NCBI GenBank assembly: GCA_014649155.1
Contig: BMSM01000014.1
Span: 1 to 64,000 of the forward strand
Length of the DNA: 64,000 nt
DNA from: Streptomyces griseoviridis
Lineage (GTDB): Bacteria > Actinomycetota > Actinomycetes > Streptomycetales > Streptomycetaceae
Direction: 5' to 3'
In this document: positions 31,639 to 40,076 of the stretch, in pieces
Layout of the letters: every line of letters begins with the position of its first letter
Position numbering within the stretch: position 1 is the first letter of the stretch
Made by a program: the position numbers and the translations under genes
The notes under the pieces: model-generated
What the model was told of the DNA's origin: nothing
Databases searched by the model: none
The model's input: only the letters and a program-made list of their open reading frames with translations

Positions 31639-32502
31639 GTGACACGACGAACCGACTGGGCCGAGTACGCCCACCCGGACGCCCCGGCGCAGGAGCGGGA
31701 CCCCCGCCGCGCGCGACGGGGCGGACCGGGCGACGAAGGCTTCGCCGGGACGGACGGTGACGGGCTGGACGGCGATACGTACGGCGGCCGGGGCACGGGG
31801 GGACCGGGAGGTCCGGGCGACTTCCGGGCTCCGGGCGACTTCCGGGCTCCGGGCGGCTTCGGGGACACGGACGACGCCGCGGGCGGCGCGAACGGGGGCC
31901 GCGGGCGACGGCGCGCGCGCAACCGCGGGCAGCGGCTGTCCGCCGAGGACGGAGGCACCCCTTCCTCGTCGAGGGCCGAGAAGGCGGAGCCTCCGCGGGA
32001 CCCGGTCGAGCAGGCACGGGCGCTCTGCCTGCGCCTGCTCACCGGGACCCCGCGCACCCGCAAGCAACTGGCCGACGCCCTGCGCGAACGCGGGATTCCG
32101 GAGGAGGCCGCCGAGGAGGTGCTGTCCCGGTTCGAGGAGGTCGGGCTGATCAACGACAGCGCCTTCGCGGACGCCTGGGTGGAATCCCGGCACCACGGCC
32201 GTGGCCTGGCCCGGCGCGCGCTCGCCCGGGAGCTGCGGACCAAGGGGGTCGACGCCACCCTCATCGACGCGGCGGTCTCCCGGCTCGACTCCGAGCAGGA
32301 GGAGGCGACCGCGCGGGAGCTCGTCGCCCGGAAACTGCGCGCCACCCGGGGACTCGACCGCGACAAGCGACTGCGCCGCCTCGCGGGCATGCTGGCCCGC
32401 AAGGGGTACCCCGAGGGCCTGGCCCTGAGGGTGGTCCGGCAGGCACTGGAGGCGGAGGGGGAGGACGCGGACTTCCTGGAGGACGGGGACACGGCGTACT
32501 GA
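31639..32502 (+). CDS. recX: RecX regulator of RecA
   Basis: 287 residues. The C-terminal 165 residues are the three-helix-repeat RecX fold ('ALCLRLLTGTPRTRKQLADAL', 'FADAWVESRHHGRGLARRAL', 'ARELRTKGVDATLIDAAV'), which caps or inhibits RecA filaments. The first 120 residues are a Gly/Arg/Asp-rich disordered extension that includes a short tandem repeat and is absent from typical 150-200-residue RecX. GTG 31639 starts 3 nt after the recA stop with no clear ribosome site, so translation probably depends on recA. Confidence 0.92.
   Translation: MTRRTDWAEYAHPDAPAQERDPRRARRGGPGDEGFAGTDGDGLDGDTYGGRGTGGPGGPGDFRAPGDFRAPGGFGDTDDAAGGANGGRGRRRARNRGQRLSAEDGGTPSSSRAEKAEPPRDPVEQARALCLRLLTGTPRTRKQLADALRERGIPEEAAEEVLSRFEEVGLINDSAFADAWVESRHHGRGLARRALARELRTKGVDATLIDAAVSRLDSEQEEATARELVARKLRATRGLDRDKRLRRLAGMLARKGYPEGLALRVVRQALEAEGEDADFLEDGDTAY
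31813..31848 (+). repeat. 18-bp tandem repeat in recX
   Basis: CCGGGCGACTTCCGGGCT occurs at 31813-31830 and 31831-31848, with a partial third copy after it. It encodes repeated 'PGDFRA' in the disordered N-terminal extension of RecX. Confidence 0.9.
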
Positions 32503-32539
32503 CCGGGGTGTGCGAGGAGGCACCGGCCGGCGTGGGCCT

Positions 32540-33124
32540 GCTCCGGCCCCGACGACATCCTCGGGGCCGTCGTCGACCTGGAGGCGGTGGGCCGGCCCGA
32601 CGCCCGGTGGATCGCGCGCGACGCCGAGGACCGGCCGGTGAGCGTCGGAGTGATCGCCGGGATGATCGCCGGGGCGCCCGGGTGCCGCATCCGATCTGCT
32701 CGTCGGCGGTTTCACCGAGGCGCTGCCCGACAATGCCGAGGTCGTCGCCGACCCGCCCGGGAGGTACAACGCCGGCACGGTCCGGGAGGTCGCCGCGACC
32801 GTGATCCGCGACCATCGGGACCTGGACTACGCCTTCGCCGCGAACGAGGAGATGGCGTGCGCCGCCCGCGCGGCGTTCGACGCGGCCGGCGCACGCCGGG
32901 TGCCGCGTGACCGTCGACGGAACCGACCGGGCGTCGGCCGCGCTCAAGGACGGACGGTCCTCCGCGACCGTCGCCAACTCCGCCGGACCGGCGAACTGGC
33001 CGTGCGGAACGCCACCGCCCTGTTGCGCGGCAGGCAGACGGAGGAGGTCGCCAGGACGCCGATCCGGTTGATCACCAGGAGCACCGCGGACACGGCACCG
33101 TCCTACTGCGACCCGGACGCCTGA
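32540..33124 (+). pseudogene. Frameshifted sugar ABC-transporter substrate-binding protein remnant
   Basis: Pieces of a type 1 periplasmic binding protein (RbsB-like) are spread over three reading frames. Frame of 32587: 'VSVGVIAGMIAGAPG'. Frame of 32687: 'DLLVGGFTEALPDNAEVVAD' and 'DHRDLDYAFAANEEMACAA'. Frame of 32907: 'VTVDGTDRASAALKDGR' and 'SATVANSAG'. Back to the 32687 frame: 'TGELAVRNATALLRG' and 'RTPIRLITRSTADTAPSYC'. At least three frameshifts are needed, and the signal peptide and N-terminal half are missing. No permease or ATPase is nearby. The 3' end overlaps the convergent rhodanese gene by 22 bp. The left boundary is approximate. Confidence 0.82.
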
Positions 33125-33561
33125 CCGCCCACGGCCCGCACCGGCAGCCCGGCCGCCCGCCAGGCCTGGAAACCGCCGATCAGATCGGTGGCCCGGCGCA
33201 GCCCCAGCCGGTGCAGGGACTCCGCCGCCAGACTGGAGGCGTACCCCTCGTCACAGATGACGACGGCCCGCAGGTCGTGCCCGGTGGCCTCGGGGACGCG
33301 GTGGCTGCCCCGGGGGTCCAGCCGCCACTCCAGTTCGTTGCGCTCGATCACCAGGGCGCCGGGGACGAGACCGTCCCGTTCGCGCAGCGCGGCGTACCGG
33401 ATGTCCACCAGCAGGGCGTCGCCGGCCCGGGCGGCCTCGTAGGCCTCGCGCGGTCCGACCCGCTCGTAGCCCCGGCGTACCCGTTCCAGCAGGCCGTCGA
33501 TGCCCTCGGGGCCCGTAGAGAGCCCTTCTGCGGAGCCGTCGCGTTCCCCGGCGGCGCTCAC
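33103..33561 (-). CDS. Rhodanese-domain sulfurtransferase
   Basis: 152 residues, a single rhodanese domain (about 30-145). The active-site loop is 'CDEGYASS', with the catalytic cysteine in 'AVVICDEGY'; 'LVDIRYAALRERDGLVPGAL' is the conserved first strand and DxR motif. It overlaps the cysteine dioxygenase gene by 4 nt (GTGA), so the two are translationally coupled. The pairing fits handling of reactive sulfane sulfur formed during cysteine breakdown. GTG 33561 is the start. Confidence 0.9.
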   Translation of the reverse strand: MSAAGERDGSAEGLSTGPEGIDGLLERVRRGYERVGPREAYEAARAGDALLVDIRYAALRERDGLVPGALVIERNELEWRLDPRGSHRVPEATGHDLRAVVICDEGYASSLAAESLHRLGLRRATDLIGGFQAWRAAGLPVRAVGGQASGSQ

Positions 33562-34085
33562 TGCCAGTCCTCCGGGCGCTCGACCTGCTCCAGGCGGAGG
33601 ACCGGGCCGGTGCGGCTGTAGCGGCGCATCAGCGGCAGCGGTGGGTAGTAGGCGTGGACCGAGACGGCGTGCCGGTCCGGGGACTCGTTGAGGACCTCGT
33701 GCACGTGGTGCCGGCCGAAGGCGCGCCCCTGCCCGGCCGTCAGACGGCGTGACCGGTCCACGCCGTCGGCCAGTTCCAGGGTGCGCCAGGCGTGGGTGGG
33801 CAGCCGGGCGGCGAGGGCGTTCTCCTTCAGCTCGCCGGCGGCGGTCACGAACGCGCCCACCGAGTCGGCGTGGTCGTGCCAGCCGGTGCCGGTGCCGGGC
33901 GGCCAGCCGATCAGCCATGCCTCGCTGCCGCCCGGGCCGTCCAGCCGGACCCAGGTACGGCCCTGCGGGTCGAGGGGGAGTGAGGAGACGAGGGTGGTGT
34001 CGGCGGCGGCCCGGCGCGCGAAGGCGAGCAGTTCGGCCTGGGTGGGCGCGGTGACGCGGGCGGAGGCAGGGGCGGGGAGAGACAC
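33558..34085 (-). CDS. Cysteine dioxygenase (type I, cupin)
   Basis: 175 residues. It oxidises cysteine to cysteine sulfinate with O2 and Fe(II). The cupin metal motif is 'WHDHADSVGAF' (His70 and His72), with the third histidine in 'GRHHVHEVLN'. 'RTWVRLDG' and 'SVHAYYPPLPLMRRY' fit bacterial CDO. The start is GTG 34085, with AGGACGG about 7 nt upstream; longer frames upstream run through the leader region and are rejected. A 28-codon Cys-ended leader peptide lies 79 nt upstream and points to control by cysteine. The rhodanese gene is coupled downstream. Confidence 0.9.
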   Translation of the reverse strand: MSLPAPASARVTAPTQAELLAFARRAAADTTLVSSLPLDPQGRTWVRLDGPGGSEAWLIGWPPGTGTGWHDHADSVGAFVTAAGELKENALAARLPTHAWRTLELADGVDRSRRLTAGQGRAFGRHHVHEVLNESPDRHAVSVHAYYPPLPLMRRYSRTGPVLRLEQVERPEDWQ

Positions 34086-34116
34086 GGGTACCGTCCTGGG
34101 GGGTTCGCGTGAGGAA

Positions 34117-34148
34117 CGCGCGCGACGGCGTACGGAACGGTGCGCGCG
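34117..34148 (-). promoter_or_regulatory. Possible attenuator hairpin between leader peptide and cysteine dioxygenase
   Basis: CGCGCGC (34117-34123) pairs with GCGCGCG (34142-34148) across an 18-nt loop. It lies between the leader peptide stop and the cysteine dioxygenase ribosome site. There is no T run, so it would affect translation or Rho access rather than act as a simple intrinsic terminator. Confidence 0.4.
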
Positions 34149-34164
34149 GGAGAAGCAGGCGAAG

Positions 34165-34251
34165 TCAGCAGGACGGACGACACACGCAGCCCGCGTAACG
34201 GACGAGGTCCATATGGACCCTCCGCCACAGGCGCACATCGGTGTCGGTCAT
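34165..34251 (-). CDS. Cys-ended leader peptide (predicted cysteine attenuator)
   Basis: A 28-codon frame translated from ATG 34251. It contains 'RLWRRVHMDLVRYAG' and ends CVCRPSC, with three Cys codons in the last seven. This fits the conserved actinobacterial 'RLxRRxHxDLxRxxxxxC' leader peptides found before sulfur genes. It ends 79 nt before cysteine dioxygenase. In mycobacteria, poly-Cys leaderless ORFs attenuate downstream genes according to cysteinyl-tRNA supply. The ATG has no ribosome site and sits 7 nt after a -10-like hexamer, so it is itself leaderless. Confidence 0.85.
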   Translation of the reverse strand: MTDTDVRLWRRVHMDLVRYAGCVCRPSC

Positions 34252-34258
34252 GGTCCGG

Positions 34259-34287
34259 AGTGAACCATGGCGGCCCGCACCGGTCAA
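34259..34287 (-). promoter_or_regulatory. Promoter of the leader peptide-cysteine dioxygenase operon
   Basis: On the minus strand TTGACC (34282-34287), 17 bp and TTCACT (34259-34264) are followed by 7 nt and the leader ATG. The predicted RNA start coincides with the ATG. Confidence 0.7.
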
Positions 34288-34481
34288 CTCACCGTCACCA
34301 TGCGGACGGTGTGACGCGGGGACGGTCACCGAGCGTGCCCGCCCCCGCCTCCGGCATCTCGCCCGCACCGCTTCCCGCGCGCCCCGTACCACCTTTTCGC
34401 GCCGTCCCCGTACTGTCTCCCGCAGCACCCCCGCATCCCAGCCCACTCCCGTACCGCCCCTCCCGCTCCGCCCCGCGACGC
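34288..34481 (-). other. Gap downstream of the FAD monooxygenase
   Basis: The gap of about 190 bp between the monooxygenase stop and the leader-peptide promoter is very Pro/Arg-codon-like and carries open frames on both strands without ribosome sites. I see no gene and no strong terminator hairpin. Confidence 0.4.
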
Positions 34482-36161
34482 CTACGCCCTGTCCCCCGGC
34501 GACGCCCCGGCCCCCGAAGCCGATCCCACCGACGCGCCACCCGCCGCGGCCCCCGCCGGGGCCCCCTCCGGCTCGGCGCCTCGCTCCGTCGTGCGGCCCA
34601 GTGCCGCCTCGGCCGCCGTGTACAGGTCGGCCGGGCGGACGCCGTTCAGGGCCGTGACCAGGTGGCCGTCGGGCCGTACCAGCAGCACCGTGTGCGCACC
34701 GGCGCCCGGATAGCTCTCGGTGACCAGCAGCTCGGCGCGGTGCGGCAGCGCGGTCACCGCGGCCGCCAGCCGGGGCATGACACCGGCGGTCACCCAGTGC
34801 CGGCGCTCCCATACCCCCGTACCCGGCGCGACCAGCACCACGAGCAGCGCCCCGCGGCCCAGCCGGTCGCGGAGCCGGACGAAGGTGCCGTCCTCCGCGG
34901 TCACCCGTACGTCCGTGACCTGCTCGCCCGGTGCCGTACCGACCGCGATCTCCCCGTCGAGGGGCGGTGGTGCGAGCGGTGAATCGGCGTACGCCCCCGG
35001 CGCGCCGAGCAAGCCGCGCCCCAAGTGACCGTCCGTGAGCAACGCGTCGTGCCCGCGGGCCGGGCCGCGGACGTAACCGCGCAGCCCGCCGCCACCGCGC
35101 AGCAGCGGCAGGGCCTGGTCGGCGGCGCGCAGCCGGGCCGCGACCGCGGTACGCCGCTCCGCCTGGTAGCTGTCGAGGAGCGCGTCGTGCGGTCCCGGGC
35201 CGTGGTGCCAGGCCAGCGCCAGTTTCCAGGCCAGGTTGTCGGCGTCCCGCAGCCCCTCGTCGAGACCCTGTGTGCCCAGCGCGCCCAGCAGGTGCGCCGC
35301 GTCCCCGGCGAGCAGGACCCGGCCGACACGCCAGCGCCGGGCCAGCCGGTGGTGGACGGTGTGGACACCGGTGTCGAGGAGTTCGTACGCCGGGGTGGAC
35401 CCGTCGCCGCTCCAGCCGGTGAGGGTCTCGCGGACGCGGTTGACCAGCAGCTCGGGGGTGACCAGGTCCTTGCCCGGCGGCAGCAGCCAGTCCAGGCGCC
35501 ACACCCCGTCGGGCAGCGGGCGGCCGGTGATCTCGCCGGCCGAGGGGCCCGACATGCGCCACGGCGGTGAGCGGTGGAGCAACGCCTCGTCGCTCCAGGG
35601 CAGTTCCGTGCGCAGCGCGGCGACCGCGTGCCGCTCCACCGCGGTGCGGCCGGGGAAGCGGATGTCCTGGAGCTTGCGCACGGTGGAGCGGGGGCCGTCG
35701 CAGCCGATCAGGTAACTGCCGCGCCACCAGGTGCCCTTGGGGCCGCGGGTGTGGGCGGTGACGCCGGAGGGCTCCTGCTCCAGGGCGTCCAGCCGGCTCT
35801 CCACCGCGATCCGCGCCAGGGGCTCGCGGGCCAGCGCCGCGCGCAGCGCGCCGGTCAGGAGGTGCTGGGCGATGTGCAGCGGCGCCGGGTCGGTCTCGTC
35901 GAAGGTGATCTCGCGCGTCACCTGCTTGCGCCGCATCGACCGCCATCCGGCCCAGCGGAAGCCCGCCCGGCCGAGCGGTGTCCCGGTGAGCCGTTCCAGC
36001 AGGGCGACGGTGTCCTCGGGCAGGACGACGGTCCGCGCCGGGCGAGGCTCGTCCTTGCCGGGGCCCTCGTCGAGGACGACGCAGGGCACCTCCTGACGGG
36101 CCAGGGCCAGGGCGAGCGTCAGCCCGACGGGCCCCGCCCCGACGATGATCACCGGGTCCAC
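34482..36161 (-). CDS. FAD-dependent aromatic monooxygenase (PheA/TfdB family)
   Basis: 559 residues. A class A flavoprotein hydroxylase. The N-terminal FAD-binding Rossmann motif is 'IIVGAGPVGLTLALALA'; 'LIGCDGPRSTVRK' is the DG motif; 'GRVLLAGDAAHLLGALGTQGLDEGL' is the GD motif contacting the ribityl chain. The C-terminal thioredoxin-like domain (about 400-530) is the type found in phenol hydroxylases and polyketide tailoring oxygenases. The last 35 residues are Ala/Gly-rich. The substrate is unknown and no pathway genes adjoin it. GTG 36161 has AGGGGG about 8 nt upstream. A plausible promoter (TTGCAT-N16-CACCCT) lies about 90 nt upstream. Confidence 0.88.
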   Translation of the reverse strand: MDPVIIVGAGPVGLTLALALARQEVPCVVLDEGPGKDEPRPARTVVLPEDTVALLERLTGTPLGRAGFRWAGWRSMRRKQVTREITFDETDPAPLHIAQHLLTGALRAALAREPLARIAVESRLDALEQEPSGVTAHTRGPKGTWWRGSYLIGCDGPRSTVRKLQDIRFPGRTAVERHAVAALRTELPWSDEALLHRSPPWRMSGPSAGEITGRPLPDGVWRLDWLLPPGKDLVTPELLVNRVRETLTGWSGDGSTPAYELLDTGVHTVHHRLARRWRVGRVLLAGDAAHLLGALGTQGLDEGLRDADNLAWKLALAWHHGPGPHDALLDSYQAERRTAVAARLRAADQALPLLRGGGGLRGYVRGPARGHDALLTDGHLGRGLLGAPGAYADSPLAPPPLDGEIAVGTAPGEQVTDVRVTAEDGTFVRLRDRLGRGALLVVLVAPGTGVWERRHWVTAGVMPRLAAAVTALPHRAELLVTESYPGAGAHTVLLVRPDGHLVTALNGVRPADLYTAAEAALGRTTERGAEPEGAPAGAAAGGASVGSASGAGASPGDRA

Positions 36162-36280
36162 GGCGCGGCGCCCCCTGCCCGGCGCGGTGTCCCGGCGGAC
36201 ACAGGTGAACAGGACGTTGGAGCAGGGTGCACGATCACAGAACGTATGCAACAGACTGCCGGTGCCCCCGTCAAGCGACC

Positions 36281-36310
36281 GGGGGCAGTGGCGATCATGC
36301 CACTGCCCCC
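36281..36310 (-). terminator. Terminator of the gluABCD operon
   Basis: A perfect 12-bp stem (36281-36292 with 36299-36310) closes loop GATCAT, 40 nt after the gluD stop on the minus strand. No T run follows, as is common in Streptomyces. Confidence 0.8.
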
Positions 36311-36349
36311 TGGTCAGCCATGCCGACGAGGCTACGACGTGACCGGTCG

Positions 36350-37231
36350 TCAGGCCGCGACCGCGCCGGCGTTCGGCTGGTTGTCGTCGGCGGTCAGGAC
36401 GGCGCCGGTCGACTTCTTGCCCTGCCTCAGCCGGCGCTCCAGCCAGCTCGCGAAACTGGTGAGGGCGAAGTTGAGCGCGATGTAGATCACCGCGATCACC
36501 GTGTAGCTGGCGATGGTGTTGGCGCCGTAGAAGCCGCTCATCGTGTTGGCCGAGGAGAGCAGCTCGGAGTAGGTGAGGACGGCACCGCCGAGGGCGGTGT
36601 CCTTCACGATGACGACGAGCTGGCTGACGATGGCCGGCAGCATCGCGGTGACCGCCTGCGGCAGCAGGACGAGCCGCATGACCTGGCCCTTGCGCAGGCC
36701 GATCGCCATGGCCGCCTCGGACTGGCCCTTGGGCAGGGTGAGGATGCCGGCCCGGACGATCTCGGCGAGGACGGAGGCGTTGTAGAGGACCAGGCCCGTG
36801 ACGACCGCGTACAGCGGACGGTCGTCGGAGCTGACGCTGGTGTACTCGGCGAACAGCGCGAGACCGAAGATCATCAGGACCAGCACGGGGATGGACCGGA
36901 AGAACTCGACCACGACGCCGGCCGGGACGCGGACCCAGGCGTGGTCCGAGAGCCGGGCGATACCGAAGACCGCGCCGAGCGGCAGCGCGATGATCACCGA
37001 CAGCGCCGCGGCCTTCAGGGTGCTCCACAGGCCCGGCAGGATGTACGTCGTCCAGGCCTCGGAACCCGTGAAGAACATCTCCCACTTGGCCCAGTCGAGC
37101 TGGCCCTTGTCCCACAGGATCCCTATGACCCACCACAGCAGGAGGGCGACGAGGACGAGGAAGACCACGGTGAGCAGGACGTTGCGCCGCTTGGCGCGGG
37201 GGCCCTGGGCGTCGTAGAGAACGGAGCTCAT
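36350..37231 (-). CDS. gluD: GluD: glutamate ABC transporter permease
   Basis: 293 residues. A His/Glu/Gln/Arg/opine-type amino-acid permease with about five membrane segments and the ATPase-contact EAA loop 'EIVRAGILTLPKGQSEAAMAIGL'. N- and C-terminal tails are hydrophilic. Its ATG 37231 overlaps the gluC stop (ATGA), giving coupled synthesis with its partner permease. The pair forms the membrane channel for GluB-delivered substrate. Confidence 0.93.
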   Translation of the reverse strand: MSSVLYDAQGPRAKRRNVLLTVVFLVLVALLLWWVIGILWDKGQLDWAKWEMFFTGSEAWTTYILPGLWSTLKAAALSVIIALPLGAVFGIARLSDHAWVRVPAGVVVEFFRSIPVLVLMIFGLALFAEYTSVSSDDRPLYAVVTGLVLYNASVLAEIVRAGILTLPKGQSEAAMAIGLRKGQVMRLVLLPQAVTAMLPAIVSQLVVIVKDTALGGAVLTYSELLSSANTMSGFYGANTIASYTVIAVIYIALNFALTSFASWLERRLRQGKKSTGAVLTADDNQPNAGAVAA

Positions 37232-37893
37232 CGCTTCACCGCCACCTTCTTGCCCACCCAGCCCAGGATCAGGCCGGTCGGCAGCGTCAGAATCACGAAA
37301 CCGACGGCGATGATCGCGGAGATCAGCAGCAGCTGGGCCTCGTTCTCGATCATCTCCTTCATCAGCAGCGCCGCCTCCGCGACACCGATCGCGGCGGCCA
37401 CCGTGGTGTTCTTGGTGAGCGCGATCAGGACGTTCGCCAGCGGGGTCACCGAGGAGCGGAACGCCTGGGGGAGCACCACCAGGGTCAGCACCTGGCCGAA
37501 GCTGAGGCCGATCGCCCGCGCCGCCTCCGCCTGGCCGACCGGCACCGTGTTGATGCCGGAGCGCAGCGCCTCACAGACGAAGGCCGCGGTGTAGACGATG
37601 AGGCCGAGGACGGCGAGCCGGAAGTTGATCGAATCGAAGTCGTCGGCACCCAGGTTGATGCTCAGCGTCTGGCTCAGCCCCAGGGACGCGAACAGGATGA
37701 TGACGGTGAGCGGAATGTTCCGCACGATGTTCACGTACGCGGTTCCGAAACCGCGCATCAGCGGCACCGGACTGACGCGCATGGCGGCCAGCAGGGTGCC
37801 CCAGATCAGGGAGCCGACGGCCGACAGCAGGGTGAGCTGCACCGTCGTCCAGAAGGCTCCCAGCAGGTCGTAGTCTTCCAAGAAGTCGAACAC
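37228..37893 (-). CDS. gluC: GluC: glutamate ABC transporter permease
   Basis: 221 residues from GTG 37893. Membrane segments span about 15-215 with EAA loop 'EALRSGINTVPVGQAEAARAIGL'. GGGAG 4-5 nt upstream supports this GTG over the longer frame starting at 37947. It is the second channel subunit, in the order gluA-gluB-gluC-gluD on the minus strand. Confidence 0.92.
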   Translation of the reverse strand: MFDFLEDYDLLGAFWTTVQLTLLSAVGSLIWGTLLAAMRVSPVPLMRGFGTAYVNIVRNIPLTVIILFASLGLSQTLSINLGADDFDSINFRLAVLGLIVYTAAFVCEALRSGINTVPVGQAEAARAIGLSFGQVLTLVVLPQAFRSSVTPLANVLIALTKNTTVAAAIGVAEAALLMKEMIENEAQLLLISAIIAVGFVILTLPTGLILGWVGKKVAVKR

Positions 37894-37977
37894 GATCTCC
37901 CGCGCTTCCGCGTGTAGGAATGCCCGGACCGGTGCGCCGCCCCCCACCCGGGGCGGCGCACTCCGTCAGGCGCTGCC

Positions 37978-38811
37978 TCAGCTCTTGATGTCGCCGATCT
38001 TCGGCGCGGGCTCGTTCTTGTAATTCGCGGGGCCGAAGTTGTCCTTCACGGCCTTGTCCCAGGAGCCGTCGGAGACCATGGCCTCCAGGGCGGTGTTGAT
38101 CTTGGCCTTGAGGTCGCTGCCCTTCTTGACGCCGATGCCGTAGTTCTCGTTGGTCATCTTCAGGCCGCCGAGCTTGAACTTGCCCTTGAACTGCGACTGG
38201 GAGGCGTAACCGGCGAGGATCGAGTCGTCGGTGGTCAGCGCGTCGATGGCGCCGTTCTGGAGACCGTTCAGACAGGCCGAGTACGTCGGGTAGTTCTGGA
38301 GCTGGGCCTTGGGAGCGAGCTTGTCCTTGACGTTCTGGGCGGAGGTGGAGCCGGTGACCGAGCAGAGCTTGGCGTTGTTCAGGTCCTCGGCCGACTTGAT
38401 CTTGTTGTCGTCGGCGCGGAGCAGCACGTCCTGGTGGGCCAGCAGGTACGGCCCGGCGAAGTCGACCTTCTCGGCGCGCTCGTCGGTGATCGAGTAGGTC
38501 GCGGCGATGAAGTCGACGTCACCGCGCTGGAGCATGGTCTCGCGGTCGGCGCTCTTCGACTCCTTCCACTCGATCTGGTCCTCGCCGTAGCCGAGCTTCT
38601 TCGCGACGTACGTGGCGACGTCGACGTCGAAGCCCTCGTAGCCGTCAGGGGTCTTCTGGCCGAGGCCCGGCTGGTCGAACTTGATGCCGATGGTGATCTT
38701 CTTGCCGTCCCCGGAGGAGCCGCCGTCGTCGTCGCCGGAACCGCAGGCGGTGGCGGACAGGGCGAGGGCGAGGACGGTGGCCGAGGCGGCGGTGACCTTG
38801 CGGAGCTTCAT
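37978..38811 (-). CDS. gluB: GluB: glutamate-binding lipoprotein
   Basis: 277 residues. A type II signal peptide ('LALALSATAC') with lipobox cysteine near residue 23 anchors it to the outer face of the membrane. The family 3 solute-binding fold shows 'GIKFDQPGLGQKTPDGYEGFDVDVA' in pieces and 'MLQRGDVDFIAATYSITDERA'. I chose ATG 38811 because AAAGG lies 9 nt upstream; ATG 38820 abuts the ribosome site. A 36-bp tandem repeat lies between it and gluA. Confidence 0.93.
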   Translation of the reverse strand: MKLRKVTAASATVLALALSATACGSGDDDGGSSGDGKKITIGIKFDQPGLGQKTPDGYEGFDVDVATYVAKKLGYGEDQIEWKESKSADRETMLQRGDVDFIAATYSITDERAEKVDFAGPYLLAHQDVLLRADDNKIKSAEDLNNAKLCSVTGSTSAQNVKDKLAPKAQLQNYPTYSACLNGLQNGAIDALTTDDSILAGYASQSQFKGKFKLGGLKMTNENYGIGVKKGSDLKAKINTALEAMVSDGSWDKAVKDNFGPANYKNEPAPKIGDIKS

Positions 38812-38866
38812 GGTGGACATCCTTTAGCTGTGTTCGGACGAGCGATGAGGGCCGACGGGCGCGGGT

Positions 38867-39002
38867 GACACGGTCCGGGTGCGGGCCGGTGGTGCCGGTG
38901 ACGACACCGTCCGGGTGAGGGCCGGTGGTGCCGGTGACGACACGGTCCGGGTGCGGCCCGGTGGTGCCGGTGACGACACCGTCCGGGTGCGGCCCGGTGG
39001 TG

Positions 39003-39010
<8 letters not shown>
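38867..39010 (-). repeat. Four 36-bp tandem units between gluA and gluB
   Basis: Units begin at 38867, 38903, 38939 and 38975, each starting GACAC(C/G)GTCCGGGTG and ending GGTGCCGGTGAC or a close variant. The last unit overlaps the gluA stop codon. On the mRNA strand, alternate units can fold CGGTG-TCGT-CACCG mini-hairpins. There are no intervening unique spacers. Confidence 0.93.
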
Positions 39011-39779
<769 letters not shown>

Positions 39780-40076
39780 CGCTCTTGAAGCTCCGTCCTC
39801 CTCGGTTTTGGAGGACAGTAGTGACGCCGTGCGACCTGCGTCATTACATCTGAGGGGAATCTGAGCATCACGATCGGATAGCAATCGGACACGTGTCGTA
39901 GCACTTCGGGCAAGGCGCGTATCGGCCGGATAACTTCGGGGTGCCCGCGACCCGAACCCCCTTGACGCCGTCCCTGTCCATCAGCGTGACTGCACGGGTA
40001 CGCGCGCGTGTGCCGACGCGTTCGTGATCGTTGTACTCGTGCCGGGCGTACGGCGGGTGAACCGAAGGGGGACCGG
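39780..40076. promoter_or_regulatory. Divergent gluA/gluR control region
   Basis: This 297-bp region serves the gluABCD operon (minus) and gluRK (plus). A heptamer pair ATCTGAG at 39848-39854 and 39859-39865, 11 bp apart, is a candidate binding site for the OmpR-type regulator GluR. For gluR, TTGACG (39962-39967) and GTGACT (39986-39991) at 18-bp spacing form a possible promoter. No gene lies inside. Confidence 0.65.

Noticed and set aside
32587..33124. Two overlapping plus-strand frames as separate hypothetical genes
   Set aside because: Both are fragments of a single sugar-binding-protein gene split by frameshifts, so they are reported as one pseudogene.
34241..34982. Plus-strand frames opposite the FAD monooxygenase 3' end
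   Set aside because: Pro/Arg-rich shadow frames without ribosome sites or recognisable domains.
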